DNA from: Candidatus Woesearchaeota archaeon
Lineage (GTDB): Archaea > Nanobdellota > Nanobdellia > Woesearchaeales > 21-14-0-10-32-9
Direction of reading: 5' to 3'
Length of the DNA stretch: 5,511 bases
NCBI GenBank assembly: GCA_003560545.1
Contig: PWLK01000092.1
Span: 1 to 5,511, forward strand
A program made the position numbers and the translations under genes. Under the pieces are notes generated by a model. The model was given only the letters and a program-made list of their open reading frames with translations, had not been told where the DNA came from and did not search any database. Positions 1-5,396 of the stretch are shown here, one piece after another; position 1 is the stretch's first letter, and the number at the start of each line of letters is the position of its first letter.

Positions 1-1
1 C

Positions 2-2092
2 GCGAGTGACCCATGCAGCGAGTACATGTTCCTGGATGATACTGCGTGCAACCTTGCAAGCATAAACCTCATAAAGTTCTATGATGAAAAACAAGGAAAA
101 TTCGACATAGAAGGATACAAGCACGCGGTAAGGATCTGGACAACGATCCTTGAGTTAAGCGTGTTAATGGCACAGTTCCCAAGCAAGGAAATAGCAAAGA
201 GAAGTTACGAGTACAGAACCCTGGGATTGGGATATGCTAACCTTGGAACGCTGCTGATGATGAATGGATTGCCATACGACAGCGACAAAGGCAGATCCAT
301 AGCCGGAGCACTGACAAGCATTATGTGCGGGGAAAGCTACAACACCTCAGCTGAAATTGCGTCAGTAGTAGGACCATTCCCGAGATACAAGCATAATAAG
401 GAAAGCATGCTCCGCGTGATAAGGAACCATAGAAGGGCTGCATACAATACTAAGCCAGAGGAATACGAAGGCCTCACTATAAAGCCAATGGGTATAAACC
501 AAGAGTTATGCCCGGAGGACTTGTTAAGCGCTGCAAGGAAAGCATGGGATAACGCATTGGCTAACGGAGAAAAACACGGTTACCGGAACGCCCAGGTAAC
601 AGTCATTGCACCAACAGGAACAATAGGCTTGGTAATGGACTGCGACACGACAGGCGTAGAACCAGACTTTGCATTAGTAAAGTTCAAAAAACTTGCAGGC
701 GGAGGATACTTCAAAATCGTGAACCAATCAGTTCCAAAAGCACTTAGGAAGCTGGGATACAAGGATGATGAGATACGCGGAATCGTGGAATACTGCGTGG
801 GAAAAGGAACGTTGAAAGGAGCTCCAAGGATTAACCATGAAACCCTAAAAGAAAAAGGTTTCACAGAGCAAAAAATCAAGGAAGTCGAAGTGCAACTGCC
901 AAGCATGTTCGAACTAAAATACGCGTTTACCAAATGGACTCTGGGAGAAGACTTCCTAAAAGAAATAGGCTTCACAGAAGAACAACTGAACAACCCTTCC
1001 CTGAACGTCCTCGAAGCACTAGGGTTCAGCAAGGAAGACATCGCGCAAGCAGAAGAATACGTGTGCGGGACGATGACAGTGGAAGGTGCACCCGGGCTTA
1101 AGAAAGAGCACTTACCGGTTTTTGACTGCGCGAATAAATGCGGGAAGAAAGGCCAAAGATACATAGATTACATGGGCCACATAAAGATGATGGCCGCAGT
1201 ACAGCCTTTCATAACCGGAGCGATAAGCAAGACTATCAACATGGACAAAGATGCAAGCATTAAGGATGTGAGTGACGCTTACATGGAGAGCTGGAAACTA
1301 ATGATAAAAGCCGTAGCGTTGTACAGGGATGGAAGCAAGTTAAGCCAGCCTCTAAACGCGAGTACGAGTGATGAAGCAGAGCTCTTAATGCTGCAACATT
1401 CAGAAGACGTAGATGAAGCAATTGATGCGAAGAAATTACAGGAATCTTACTACAAAGCGAAACAAAGAAAGATGCCTCAGAAGAGAAGTGGCTTCGTCCA
1501 GGAAGCAGTTGTTGGAGGACAAAAAATATTCCTGAGAACAGGGGAATACGAAGACGGAAGCCTCGGAGAAATATTCCTTGACACATACAAAGAAGGTACA
1601 AGTTACGGGGCACTACTGAACTGCTTCGCGATAGCAATAAGCAAATCCCTGCAGCACGGCGTGCCATTAAATGAATTCGTGGACAGCTTCACGTTTACAA
1701 GGTTCGAACCATCAGGACCGGTAATAGGGCATCCTGCGATTAAGAACGCCACGAGCATCCTGGACTACGTGTTCCGCGTGCTTGGATACGAATACCTTGG
1801 AAGAAGGGATTTTGTGCATGTAAAAACCATGGAATCTTATGACAAGAAATCAACGAATGGCACGAAAAACGAAACCTCCAAGGAAAGACAACTAAGAATA
1901 GTTGAAAACAAAGGCACCGCTGAGAAAAAAAGTGAGAAACCTGTCCAAAACGAAGAAGCCACCGCGATAATGGAAGCTAAGAGCCAGGGCTTCACAGGCG
2001 AGCACTGCCCGACGTGCAACTCAATGAAAATGAAGCACAACGGTAACTGCATGGTATGCCTTGACTGCGGCTCAACCACGGGGTGCTCGTAA
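2..2092 (+). CDS. nrdJ: Adenosylcobalamin-dependent (class II) ribonucleotide reductase, 3' part of gene
   Basis: It reduces ribonucleotides to deoxyribonucleotides in the cytoplasm using a B12-derived thiyl radical, supplying DNA precursors. The reading frame is open from the first complete codon, so the N-terminus (effector-binding part and the first redox cysteine) lies outside the window. The frame enters at DPCSE (codons 8-22): Cys at 14-16 matches the thiyl-radical cysteine, Glu at 20-22 the catalytic glutamate, and Cys at 47-49, eleven residues on, the second redox cysteine. Further NrdJ blocks follow: RTLGLGYANLGTLL (about 224-265), APTGTIG and MDCDTTG (about 607-655), LAGGGYF, CGTMTVEGAP and ALYRDGSKLSQPLN (about 1315-1360). 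About 1465-1815 encodes a TSCPD-type domain. A charged low-complexity linker (about 1825-1975) leads to a cysteine cluster ending CGSTTGCS, with Cys codons at 2006, 2015, 2048, 2057, 2066 and 2084. No intein interrupts the visible part. The usual NPCSE asparagine is Asp here. Family identity is very secure. Confidence 0.97.
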   Translation, partial: ASDPCSEYMFLDDTACNLASINLIKFYDEKQGKFDIEGYKHAVRIWTTILELSVLMAQFPSKEIAKRSYEYRTLGLGYANLGTLLMMNGLPYDSDKGRSIAGALTSIMCGESYNTSAEIASVVGPFPRYKHNKESMLRVIRNHRRAAYNTKPEEYEGLTIKPMGINQELCPEDLLSAARKAWDNALANGEKHGYRNAQVTVIAPTGTIGLVMDCDTTGVEPDFALVKFKKLAGGGYFKIVNQSVPKALRKLGYKDDEIRGIVEYCVGKGTLKGAPRINHETLKEKGFTEQKIKEVEVQLPSMFELKYAFTKWTLGEDFLKEIGFTEEQLNNPSLNVLEALGFSKEDIAQAEEYVCGTMTVEGAPGLKKEHLPVFDCANKCGKKGQRYIDYMGHIKMMAAVQPFITGAISKTINMDKDASIKDVSDAYMESWKLMIKAVALYRDGSKLSQPLNASTSDEAELLMLQHSEDVDEAIDAKKLQESYYKAKQRKMPQKRSGFVQEAVVGGQKIFLRTGEYEDGSLGEIFLDTYKEGTSYGALLNCFAIAISKSLQHGVPLNEFVDSFTFTRFEPSGPVIGHPAIKNATSILDYVFRVLGYEYLGRRDFVHVKTMESYDKKSTNGTKNETSKERQLRIVENKGTAEKKSEKPVQNEEATAIMEAKSQGFTGEHCPTCNSMKMKHNGNCMVCLDCGSTTGCS

Positions 2093-2107
2093 GCCCCAAA
2101 AAAAGAA

Positions 2108-2124
2108 TTTCTATTTTTTTCTTT
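2108..2124 (+). terminator. T-rich archaeal-type terminator after nrdJ
   Basis: Shortly after the nrdJ stop codon the + strand carries a pyrimidine tract that includes seven consecutive T (2114-2120) flanked by further TTT groups. Archaeal RNA polymerase terminates on such T-tracts without needing a hairpin. A weak AAAGAA/TTCTTT pairing (2102-2107 with 2119-2124) could add a stem. The function is inferred from position and composition. Confidence 0.55.
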
Positions 2125-2130
2125 CGAATT

Positions 2131-2149
2131 AACCGGCAACATTCCGGTT
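2131..2149. repeat. Small inverted repeat AACCGG-N7-CCGGTT
   Basis: This is a perfect 6-bp inverted repeat (2131-2136 and 2144-2149) around a 7-nt spacer, followed by TTTCTCTC. It lies between the nrdJ T-tract and the TATA-like box of the membrane-protein gene. It could be a second terminator hairpin for nrdJ or a binding site for a dimeric regulator of the downstream gene. The sequence shows only the symmetry. Confidence 0.45.
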
Positions 2150-2155
2150 TTCTCT

Positions 2156-2173
2156 CAGGTTGAATTAATAATA
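2156..2173 (+). promoter_or_regulatory. Putative archaeal promoter of the TctA-family gene
   Basis: The TATA-like TTAATAATA at 2165-2173 is centred about 25 nt before the ATG at 2194. This predicts a transcript that starts at or next to the start codon. The upstream bases (2156-2164) are a mediocre BRE candidate. No good Shine-Dalgarno sits before the ATG: the AGG at 2189-2191 is only 2 nt away. That agrees with leaderless translation. The box is weaker than those of the minus-strand genes. Confidence 0.45.
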
Positions 2174-2193
2174 CAAACATTTTTTCTCAGGAT

Positions 2194-3384
2194 ATGGCTT
2201 ACCAATTACTAGCAGGCATAGCCCTCGGAGTACTAGCCGGGACTTTTACAGGCTTGGTCCCAGGGATTCATGTTAACTTGATAGCAGTGCTCTTGCTTAG
2301 CAGCGCGGGGTACCTTCTTGGATTCATAGGGTTGGAGGCGTTAATTGTTTTTATTGTAAGCATGAGCGTCACGCATAGCTTTATCAACACAATCCCCAGT
2401 ATTTTCCTTGGGGCACCTGAGGGAGGGACTGCTCTCAGCGTTTTGCCTGGGCATAGATTATTATTGGAGGGTAATGGTTTGGAGGCGGTAAAGCTTACTA
2501 TTATTGGATCTGTACTCGGGTTATTATTTTCTTTTGCTGCTTATCCTTTCTTTGTATTCGTGCTTTCAAATATTTACGGGTTTCTAAGTAATTACATCGG
2601 GGAGTTGTTGTTCTTTGTTGGCGTGTTCTTGGTGTTGAGGTCAGGAAAGGTTTTCCAGGGTTTCCTCGCTTTTAGTTTTTCCGGAGTATTGGGTTTGTTG
2701 GTGTTGAATGCTAGGATGGAGAATCCTTTGTTTCCTTTGCTTACAGGTTTATTTGGTGTTGCTACGCTTGTGTTTAGCCTGAAGACTAATAGCAAGATTC
2801 CTTTCCAGAAGAAAAAGAGAAGTGTTGGTTTTGACAGGAAGCAAGGCTTCTTATCTGTCTTTCTTGGTAGTGTCTCTGGTTTTATTACTGCTGTTCTTCC
2901 TGGTATGGGTACTAGTGTGGCTGCAACTATTAGTTCTTTGTTCAGGAGTGATAGTGATGCAAGGAATTTCCTTGTTATGATTGGTGCGATTAGCACGGTT
3001 AATTTTTTTATGTCTATAGCTGCGCTTAGCGTTATCGGGAAGGCGAGGAATGGCGCTATTATAGCTGTTAGTGAGCTGCTGGCTGAGCCTAATTCTTTAC
3101 TCTTGTTAATGGCTGCGCTTATCAGCGGGGGCTTAGCAGTCCTCGTAGGGCTTAGGATTAACACTTTTTTCCTGGGTGTAATGGAAAAGGTTAATTATGC
3201 TTTAATGGTTAAAATAGTTATTTATCTCCTTATCGTCCTTACAGGGATATTATCTGGTTTTGAAGGGCTAGTAGTGCTTTTCGTGGCATCACTCATAGGT
3301 CTTTACGCTAATTTTAAAGGGCTTCCCAGAAATGTTTTAATGAGCTGTATAATGGTACCGGTTATGAGTTATTTTTTGTTCTGA
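2194..3384 (+). CDS. TctA/DUF112-family (archaeal COG1784-like) polytopic membrane protein
   Basis: The 396-residue protein is almost wholly hydrophobic, with many transmembrane segments and one basic cytoplasmic-looking loop near residues 198-217 (KKKR). It resembles the archaeal TctA-like group. The N-terminal half has GLVPGIHVN (residues 20-28), then FLGAPEGG (71-78) and LSVLPGHRLLLEG (81-93). The C-terminal half has VLPGMGTSVAAT (234-245) and KARNGAIIAVSEL (283-295). Two similarly placed PG motifs, one per half, suggest the internally duplicated fold of the TctA superfamily. Bacterial TctA works with TctB and the periplasmic TctC to import tricarboxylates. Neither partner is in this window, so the substrate and energy coupling are unknown. 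The ATG at 2194 is preferred because a TATA-like box lies about 25 nt upstream and the hydrophobic N-terminus starts directly. The 3' end overlaps the convergent SET gene by 16 bp. Confidence 0.88.
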   Translation: MAYQLLAGIALGVLAGTFTGLVPGIHVNLIAVLLLSSAGYLLGFIGLEALIVFIVSMSVTHSFINTIPSIFLGAPEGGTALSVLPGHRLLLEGNGLEAVKLTIIGSVLGLLFSFAAYPFFVFVLSNIYGFLSNYIGELLFFVGVFLVLRSGKVFQGFLAFSFSGVLGLLVLNARMENPLFPLLTGLFGVATLVFSLKTNSKIPFQKKKRSVGFDRKQGFLSVFLGSVSGFITAVLPGMGTSVAATISSLFRSDSDARNFLVMIGAISTVNFFMSIAALSVIGKARNGAIIAVSELLAEPNSLLLLMAALISGGLAVLVGLRINTFFLGVMEKVNYALMVKIVIYLLIVLTGILSGFEGLVVLFVASLIGLYANFKGLPRNVLMSCIMVPVMSYFLF

Positions 3385-3878
3385 CGCTTTTTCTTTTCAA
3401 GCTCTTTTTTTAGCTTAGCCCTGTGGTCTTCGCCTACGATGTAACCCAGGCAGTTCTTAGAACCGCATCTGCAGGGGTGGTCTTCCCAGCTGTCCAAGTC
3501 ATAACAATAATCGTATGTGATTTCTTCGCCTTTTTCGATGTCGCGGAGAGCGATAACCCATATTTTACCTCGGATTATGTCTGTTTCCGCGTTAGGGTCA
3601 CAGGAATGGTTTATGTATTTAGCAGGGTTGTTAGGGACGTTGCCATCAATATCATATTTTTTGTTTAATTCAAAGATGTATACTGCTCCGTTCTTATCAG
3701 GATTCTTCTCGTTTTCCTCTAGGTAGACATCAGCCCTTTTATCAGACTGGGCTTTGGTAAGCTTCTCCCCTACGTATTCTATTATCCTCGTACCTTTAGG
3801 GATGAATTTGGCTGCAAAAACCCCTTTGTGGTGTATGCCAGAACCCTTTACTTCCACGTATTCTGTGTTCACGTCCAT
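3369..3878 (-). CDS. Small SET-domain protein (probable protein lysine methyltransferase)
   Basis: The 169-residue protein is essentially one SET domain, the fold that transfers methyl groups from S-adenosylmethionine to protein lysines. Visible motifs in order are KGSGIHHKGVFA (residues 11-22, first SAM-binding strand), YVGE (35-38), the signature NHSCDPN (90-96), and EEITYDY (118-124) with the catalytic-type tyrosine. A post-SET cysteine cluster CRCGSKNC (136-143) would bind zinc together with C93. A lysine-rich tail follows (from about 154). The target is unknown; archaeal chromatin or other abundant DNA-binding proteins are candidates known from SET work in Methanosarcina. I chose the ATG at 3878 rather than an in-frame TTG at 3923. 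The TATA box lies inside that 15-codon extension, about 28 nt before the ATG, and the extension has no SET homology that I recognise. The gene follows the nucleotidyltransferase by 47 nt and overlaps the convergent membrane-protein gene by 16 bp. Confidence 0.92.
   Translation of the reverse strand: MDVNTEYVEVKGSGIHHKGVFAAKFIPKGTRIIEYVGEKLTKAQSDKRADVYLEENEKNPDKNGAVYIFELNKKYDIDGNVPNNPAKYINHSCDPNAETDIIRGKIWVIALRDIEKGEEITYDYCYDLDSWEDHPCRCGSKNCLGYIVGEDHRAKLKKELEKKKRQNKK
3388..3411 (+). terminator. T-tract terminator of the TctA-family gene, inside the SET coding region
   Basis: Just after the TGA at 3382-3384 the + strand carries T5 (3388-3392), T4 (3394-3397) and T7 (3405-3411). These resemble archaeal U-tract terminators. 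On the opposite strand the same bases are the AAA/AAG lysine codons of the SET protein's C-terminal tail, so one sequence appears to serve both purposes. Termination activity is inferred. Confidence 0.5.
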
Positions 3879-3902
3879 AAAAGCAGAGCGGTTAAAAGAT
3901 GT

Positions 3903-3918
3903 TTTATAAAATTTTTGT
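3903..3918 (-). promoter_or_regulatory. Archaeal TATA box and BRE of the SET gene
   Basis: On the minus strand TTTATAAA (3910-3903) is preceded by an A-rich BRE-like AAACAAAAAT. The box is centred about 28 nt upstream of the ATG at 3878, which predicts a leaderless mRNA. This argues against starting the protein at the TTG at 3923, because that codon would be upstream of the transcription start. It also gives the SET gene independent expression from the nucleotidyltransferase just before it. Confidence 0.7.
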
Positions 3919-3925
3919 TTCAACC

Positions 3926-4705
3926 TCAGCCTTTTTTCAGTGCTTCTACGTCAACGTTTTCTTCTCCGAAAGCTTCCTTAGCTGCCTTAAGGCTTTCAAA
4001 GCTGCCAATATCAAACCACTTCCCTTCATGGACCGCTGCGTAAACAGGAAGGTTTTCCTTTACAAGCCACGCAGGGAAATTCCCTGGTGAATCTGGCTTG
4101 TTGCCTTCTTTCAAGTACTTGTAGATTAAAGGAACAGTTTTTTTCGGGTAAAAATAAGCGCACATAGAAGCAAGAGTAGTAGTAGGATTCTCTGGTTTCT
4201 CCTGAAACCCCGTGATTCTTCCTTCACTGCTTACTTCGAGCAAGCCATACTGCCTGGCAAGAGTGTAATCCTTTACATCATAAGCCATGACCACGGGCTC
4301 CCCCACTTCTTTGAACAAACCATACGCTTTTCCAAGGGAGAAATCAAACAAGTTATCCGCGCCTATAACTAAGAGATCATCGTTAATACCTTTTTCATCC
4401 AAAACGTATTTCATATCACCTATAGCTCCGAGGCGATCCTCATTAGAAGTTGTCCCATCATCAATCACATCAAGATTATCAACGTGCCCCTTATAATTAT
4501 CCGCCCAAGCCTTGAAAGGCTTGTAAAACTTGCTGTTCGTAACAACAAAAACATCGGTTACTCCAATCCCTTCAAGCTTCTCCATGATATAATCCATCAT
4601 AGGCTTCCCGTTGACCTCAAGCAAAGGCTTAGGCGTATCCCTAGTCAAAGGGTACAGCCTCGTAGCATATCCCGCGGCAAGTACTATCGCTTTTATTTTT
4701 ATCAA
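3926..4705 (-). CDS. Sugar-phosphate nucleotidyltransferase (RmlA/GalU-like NDP-sugar pyrophosphorylase)
   Basis: It would transfer a nucleotidyl group from an NTP to a sugar 1-phosphate, giving an NDP-sugar and pyrophosphate for glycan or glycolipid synthesis. Numbered from the TTG at 4705 (259 residues), the Rossmann-like start is KAIVLAAG (5-12). Next is the nucleotide-binding loop GYATRLYPLT (12-21), with Ala where many relatives have Gly, then PKPLL (25-29). GADN (115-118) supplies the first metal-binding Asp, FQEKPENP (167-174) the sugar-phosphate lysine, and KWFDIGS (229-235) the second metal Asp. There is no C-terminal left-handed beta-helix, so it is a single-domain enzyme; the exact sugar and NTP cannot be read. 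The start is unsettled. The in-frame GTG at 4732 lies upstream of a strong Shine-Dalgarno, TTG 4705 is only 1 nt after it, and the family's usual Met aligns with an ATA at 4696-4694. The upstream membrane-protein gene is probably co-transcribed. Confidence 0.9.
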   Translation of the reverse strand: MIKIKAIVLAAGYATRLYPLTRDTPKPLLEVNGKPMMDYIMEKLEGIGVTDVFVVTNSKFYKPFKAWADNYKGHVDNLDVIDDGTTSNEDRLGAIGDMKYVLDEKGINDDLLVIGADNLFDFSLGKAYGLFKEVGEPVVMAYDVKDYTLARQYGLLEVSSEGRITGFQEKPENPTTTLASMCAYFYPKKTVPLIYKYLKEGNKPDSPGNFPAWLVKENLPVYAAVHEGKWFDIGSFESLKAAKEAFGEENVDVEALKKG

Positions 4706-4714
4706 TCCTCCTTT
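4706..4714 (-). promoter_or_regulatory. Strong Shine-Dalgarno AAAGGAGGA for the nucleotidyltransferase
   Basis: The minus strand reads AAAGGAGGA at 4714-4706, an excellent match to the anti-Shine-Dalgarno end of 16S rRNA. It begins four bases after the stop codon of the upstream gene (TAA, 4721-4719), as expected for the second gene of an operon. It rules against the GTG at 4732, which lies upstream of it. Candidate starts are TTG (4705, spacing 1), ATA (4702, spacing 4) and ATA (4696, spacing 10). Confidence 0.75.
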
Positions 4715-4718
4715 GATT

Positions 4719-5171
4719 TTATCTTCTAACACTCAAAATAATAGTTTCAGTGCTAAGAACCGTGCGATTATCATCAATTATGGACACGCTTATCTCGTAA
4801 TCCGTCCTATAAGCAAGTGAAACCGCTTCCACATCCATCGCCCTCCGAATACTGTCCCCAGGCAAAAGATTAAACCTTAACAAGTCAGGGTCAGGATGCG
4901 AAATATTAACCGAAGAAGGATCATCCACAGATATATTAAAACTGCCAGTAAGAGGCGTACTACCAGTGTTCTGGGCTGAAATAAACAACTGCGTGCCCTC
5001 ACCACTTCTAATCCTGGAATCGTCCAACTCCAAGGAAACCTTACCCTGAGGAGCATCGGTGTCCCCACGTGAAAATATAATGATTAAAAGAACAACCGCC
5101 ACAACAACCAAAACACCTATGGTAATAGGAAACCATTGCTTTAACAAAGGCTTCTGCTTTTTCTTCTCCAT
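4719..5171 (-). CDS. Membrane-anchored protein with predicted extracytoplasmic Ig-like/CARDB-like domain
   Basis: The 150-residue protein is not recognised as a named family. It has a basic N-terminus (KKKQK, residues 3-7) and one strong transmembrane helix (about 14-33). A domain of roughly 110 residues with alternating beta-strand pattern follows (from about 44), containing phrases typical of Ig/CARDB-type beta-sandwiches: VSLELD, SGEGTQLFISAQNTG, LTGSFNIS, LLPGDS, YEISVSI and TETIILSV. The positive-inside rule places the domain outside the cytoplasm. There is no lipobox and no signal-peptidase site, so I infer an uncleaved anchor. It has no cysteines. Three N-glycosylation sequons (N79, N89, N135) lie in the exposed part. 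The ATG at 5171 is supported by a TATA box about 28 nt upstream. It leads the nucleotidyltransferase gene, whose Shine-Dalgarno begins just after this stop codon. Its function is unknown; surface or cell-envelope roles are plausible. Confidence 0.8.
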   Translation of the reverse strand: MEKKKQKPLLKQWFPITIGVLVVVAVVLLIIIFSRGDTDAPQGKVSLELDDSRIRSGEGTQLFISAQNTGSTPLTGSFNISVDDPSSVNISHPDPDLLRFNLLPGDSIRRAMDVEAVSLAYRTDYEISVSIIDDNRTVLSTETIILSVRR

Positions 5172-5194
5172 AAAACCAATACCGGAAGTGAGAA

Positions 5195-5210
5195 TATATA
5201 AAATTTTGCT
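5195..5210 (-). promoter_or_regulatory. Archaeal TATA box and BRE of the anchored-protein/nucleotidyltransferase operon
   Basis: The minus strand carries TTTATATA (5202-5195), preceded by a BRE-like AGCAAAAT. The box is centred about 27 nt before the ATG at 5171, which predicts a leaderless transcript. There is no Shine-Dalgarno before this ATG. It lies directly after the T-tract that should end the tRNA transcript. Confidence 0.7.
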
Positions 5211-5213
5211 TTT

Positions 5214-5236
5214 AAAAAAAAAGGCTTAGAGAAAAA
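5214..5236 (-). terminator. T-tract terminator of tRNA-Val
   Basis: On the minus strand the tRNA's CCA is followed at once by T5 (5236-5232), then, after CTCTAAGCC, by T9 (5222-5214). Such T-runs are sufficient terminators for archaeal RNA polymerase. The position between the tRNA and the next gene's promoter supports the call. Confidence 0.65.
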
Positions 5237-5312
5237 TGGTGGGCCCGCCCAGACTCGAACTGGGGACCTTCTCGGTGTAAACGAGATGTCATAGCCACTA
5301 GACCACGGGCCC
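5237..5312 (-). tRNA. tRNA-Val, anticodon UAC, CCA encoded
   Basis: The minus strand folds into a complete cloverleaf. The acceptor stem is GGGCCCG/CGGGCCC. The D arm runs GTCT...TGAC, with a T-T at the innermost pair. The anticodon stem is TCTCG/CGAGA with loop TTTACAC, which gives anticodon TAC (T33 and A37 are as expected). The variable loop is AGGTC, and the T arm is CCCAG/CTGGG with loop TTCGAGT. The discriminator base is A (5240) and the terminal CCA (5239-5237) is present in the DNA. UAC reads GUA and related valine codons. There is no intron. A TATA-like box lies about 30 nt upstream and T-tracts follow. Confidence 0.97.
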
Positions 5313-5325
5313 GCATCGTGCTGAG

Positions 5326-5335
5326 AACACGTGTT
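5326..5335. repeat. 10-bp perfect palindrome AACACGTGTT
   Basis: This is a perfect palindrome between the TATA-like box and the 5' end of the tRNA gene, in the region where RNA polymerase would open DNA for the tRNA. It may be a regulator site or chance; nothing else in the window repeats it that I noticed. Confidence 0.35.
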
Positions 5336-5338
5336 GCT

Positions 5339-5356
5339 TTTAAATATTTTTGGTTT
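5339..5356 (-). promoter_or_regulatory. TATA box and BRE of tRNA-Val
   Basis: On the minus strand, TATTTAAA (5346-5339) is preceded by the A-rich BRE-like AAACCAAAAA. It is centred about 30 nt before the tRNA 5' end, so transcription should start a few bases before the mature tRNA. The A-rich flank indicates an orientation toward the tRNA. Confidence 0.6.
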
Positions 5357-5371
5357 AGAAAACTATTTTAA
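5357..5371 (+). promoter_or_regulatory. Putative promoter of the rightmost gene
   Basis: A BRE-like AGAAAAC (5357-5363) precedes the TATA-like TATTTTAA (5364-5371). The box is centred about 29 nt before the GTG at 5397, close to the spacing of the other promoters here. The upstream TTTAAATA element at 5339-5346 is an alternative box. It would start transcription near 5369 and leave a short leader containing GAGG. Confidence 0.45.
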
Positions 5372-5396
5372 TGAGAAGCAACCAAAAAGAGGAAGA

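Noticed and set aside
580..1164. Long minus-strand open frame opposite nrdJ
   Set aside because: It lies wholly inside the strongly conserved nrdJ reading frame. The predicted protein is Ser/Phe/Pro-rich with no domain, as expected from reading a GC-biased gene backwards.
2..2092. Intein or intron in the ribonucleotide reductase
   Set aside because: Reductase genes often host inteins near the active site, but the visible NrdJ motifs follow one another in normal order and spacing with no inserted splicing or endonuclease domain.
2592..3164. 190-codon minus-strand open frame opposite the TctA-family gene
   Set aside because: It is the antisense shadow of a hydrophobic, T-rich gene. The product is Lys/Thr/Pro-rich without recognisable motifs, and no promoter or Shine-Dalgarno was seen for it.
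3879..3923. Fifteen-codon N-terminal extension of the SET protein from a TTG codon
   Set aside because: The TATA box TTTATAAA lies inside this stretch, about 28 nt before the ATG at 3878. The transcript should therefore begin after the TTG.
4706..4732. GTG start of the nucleotidyltransferase overlapping the upstream gene by 14 nt
   Set aside because: It would put the strong Shine-Dalgarno inside the coding region and add residues before the family's usual N-terminus. It has no Shine-Dalgarno of its own. It is kept only as a fallback.
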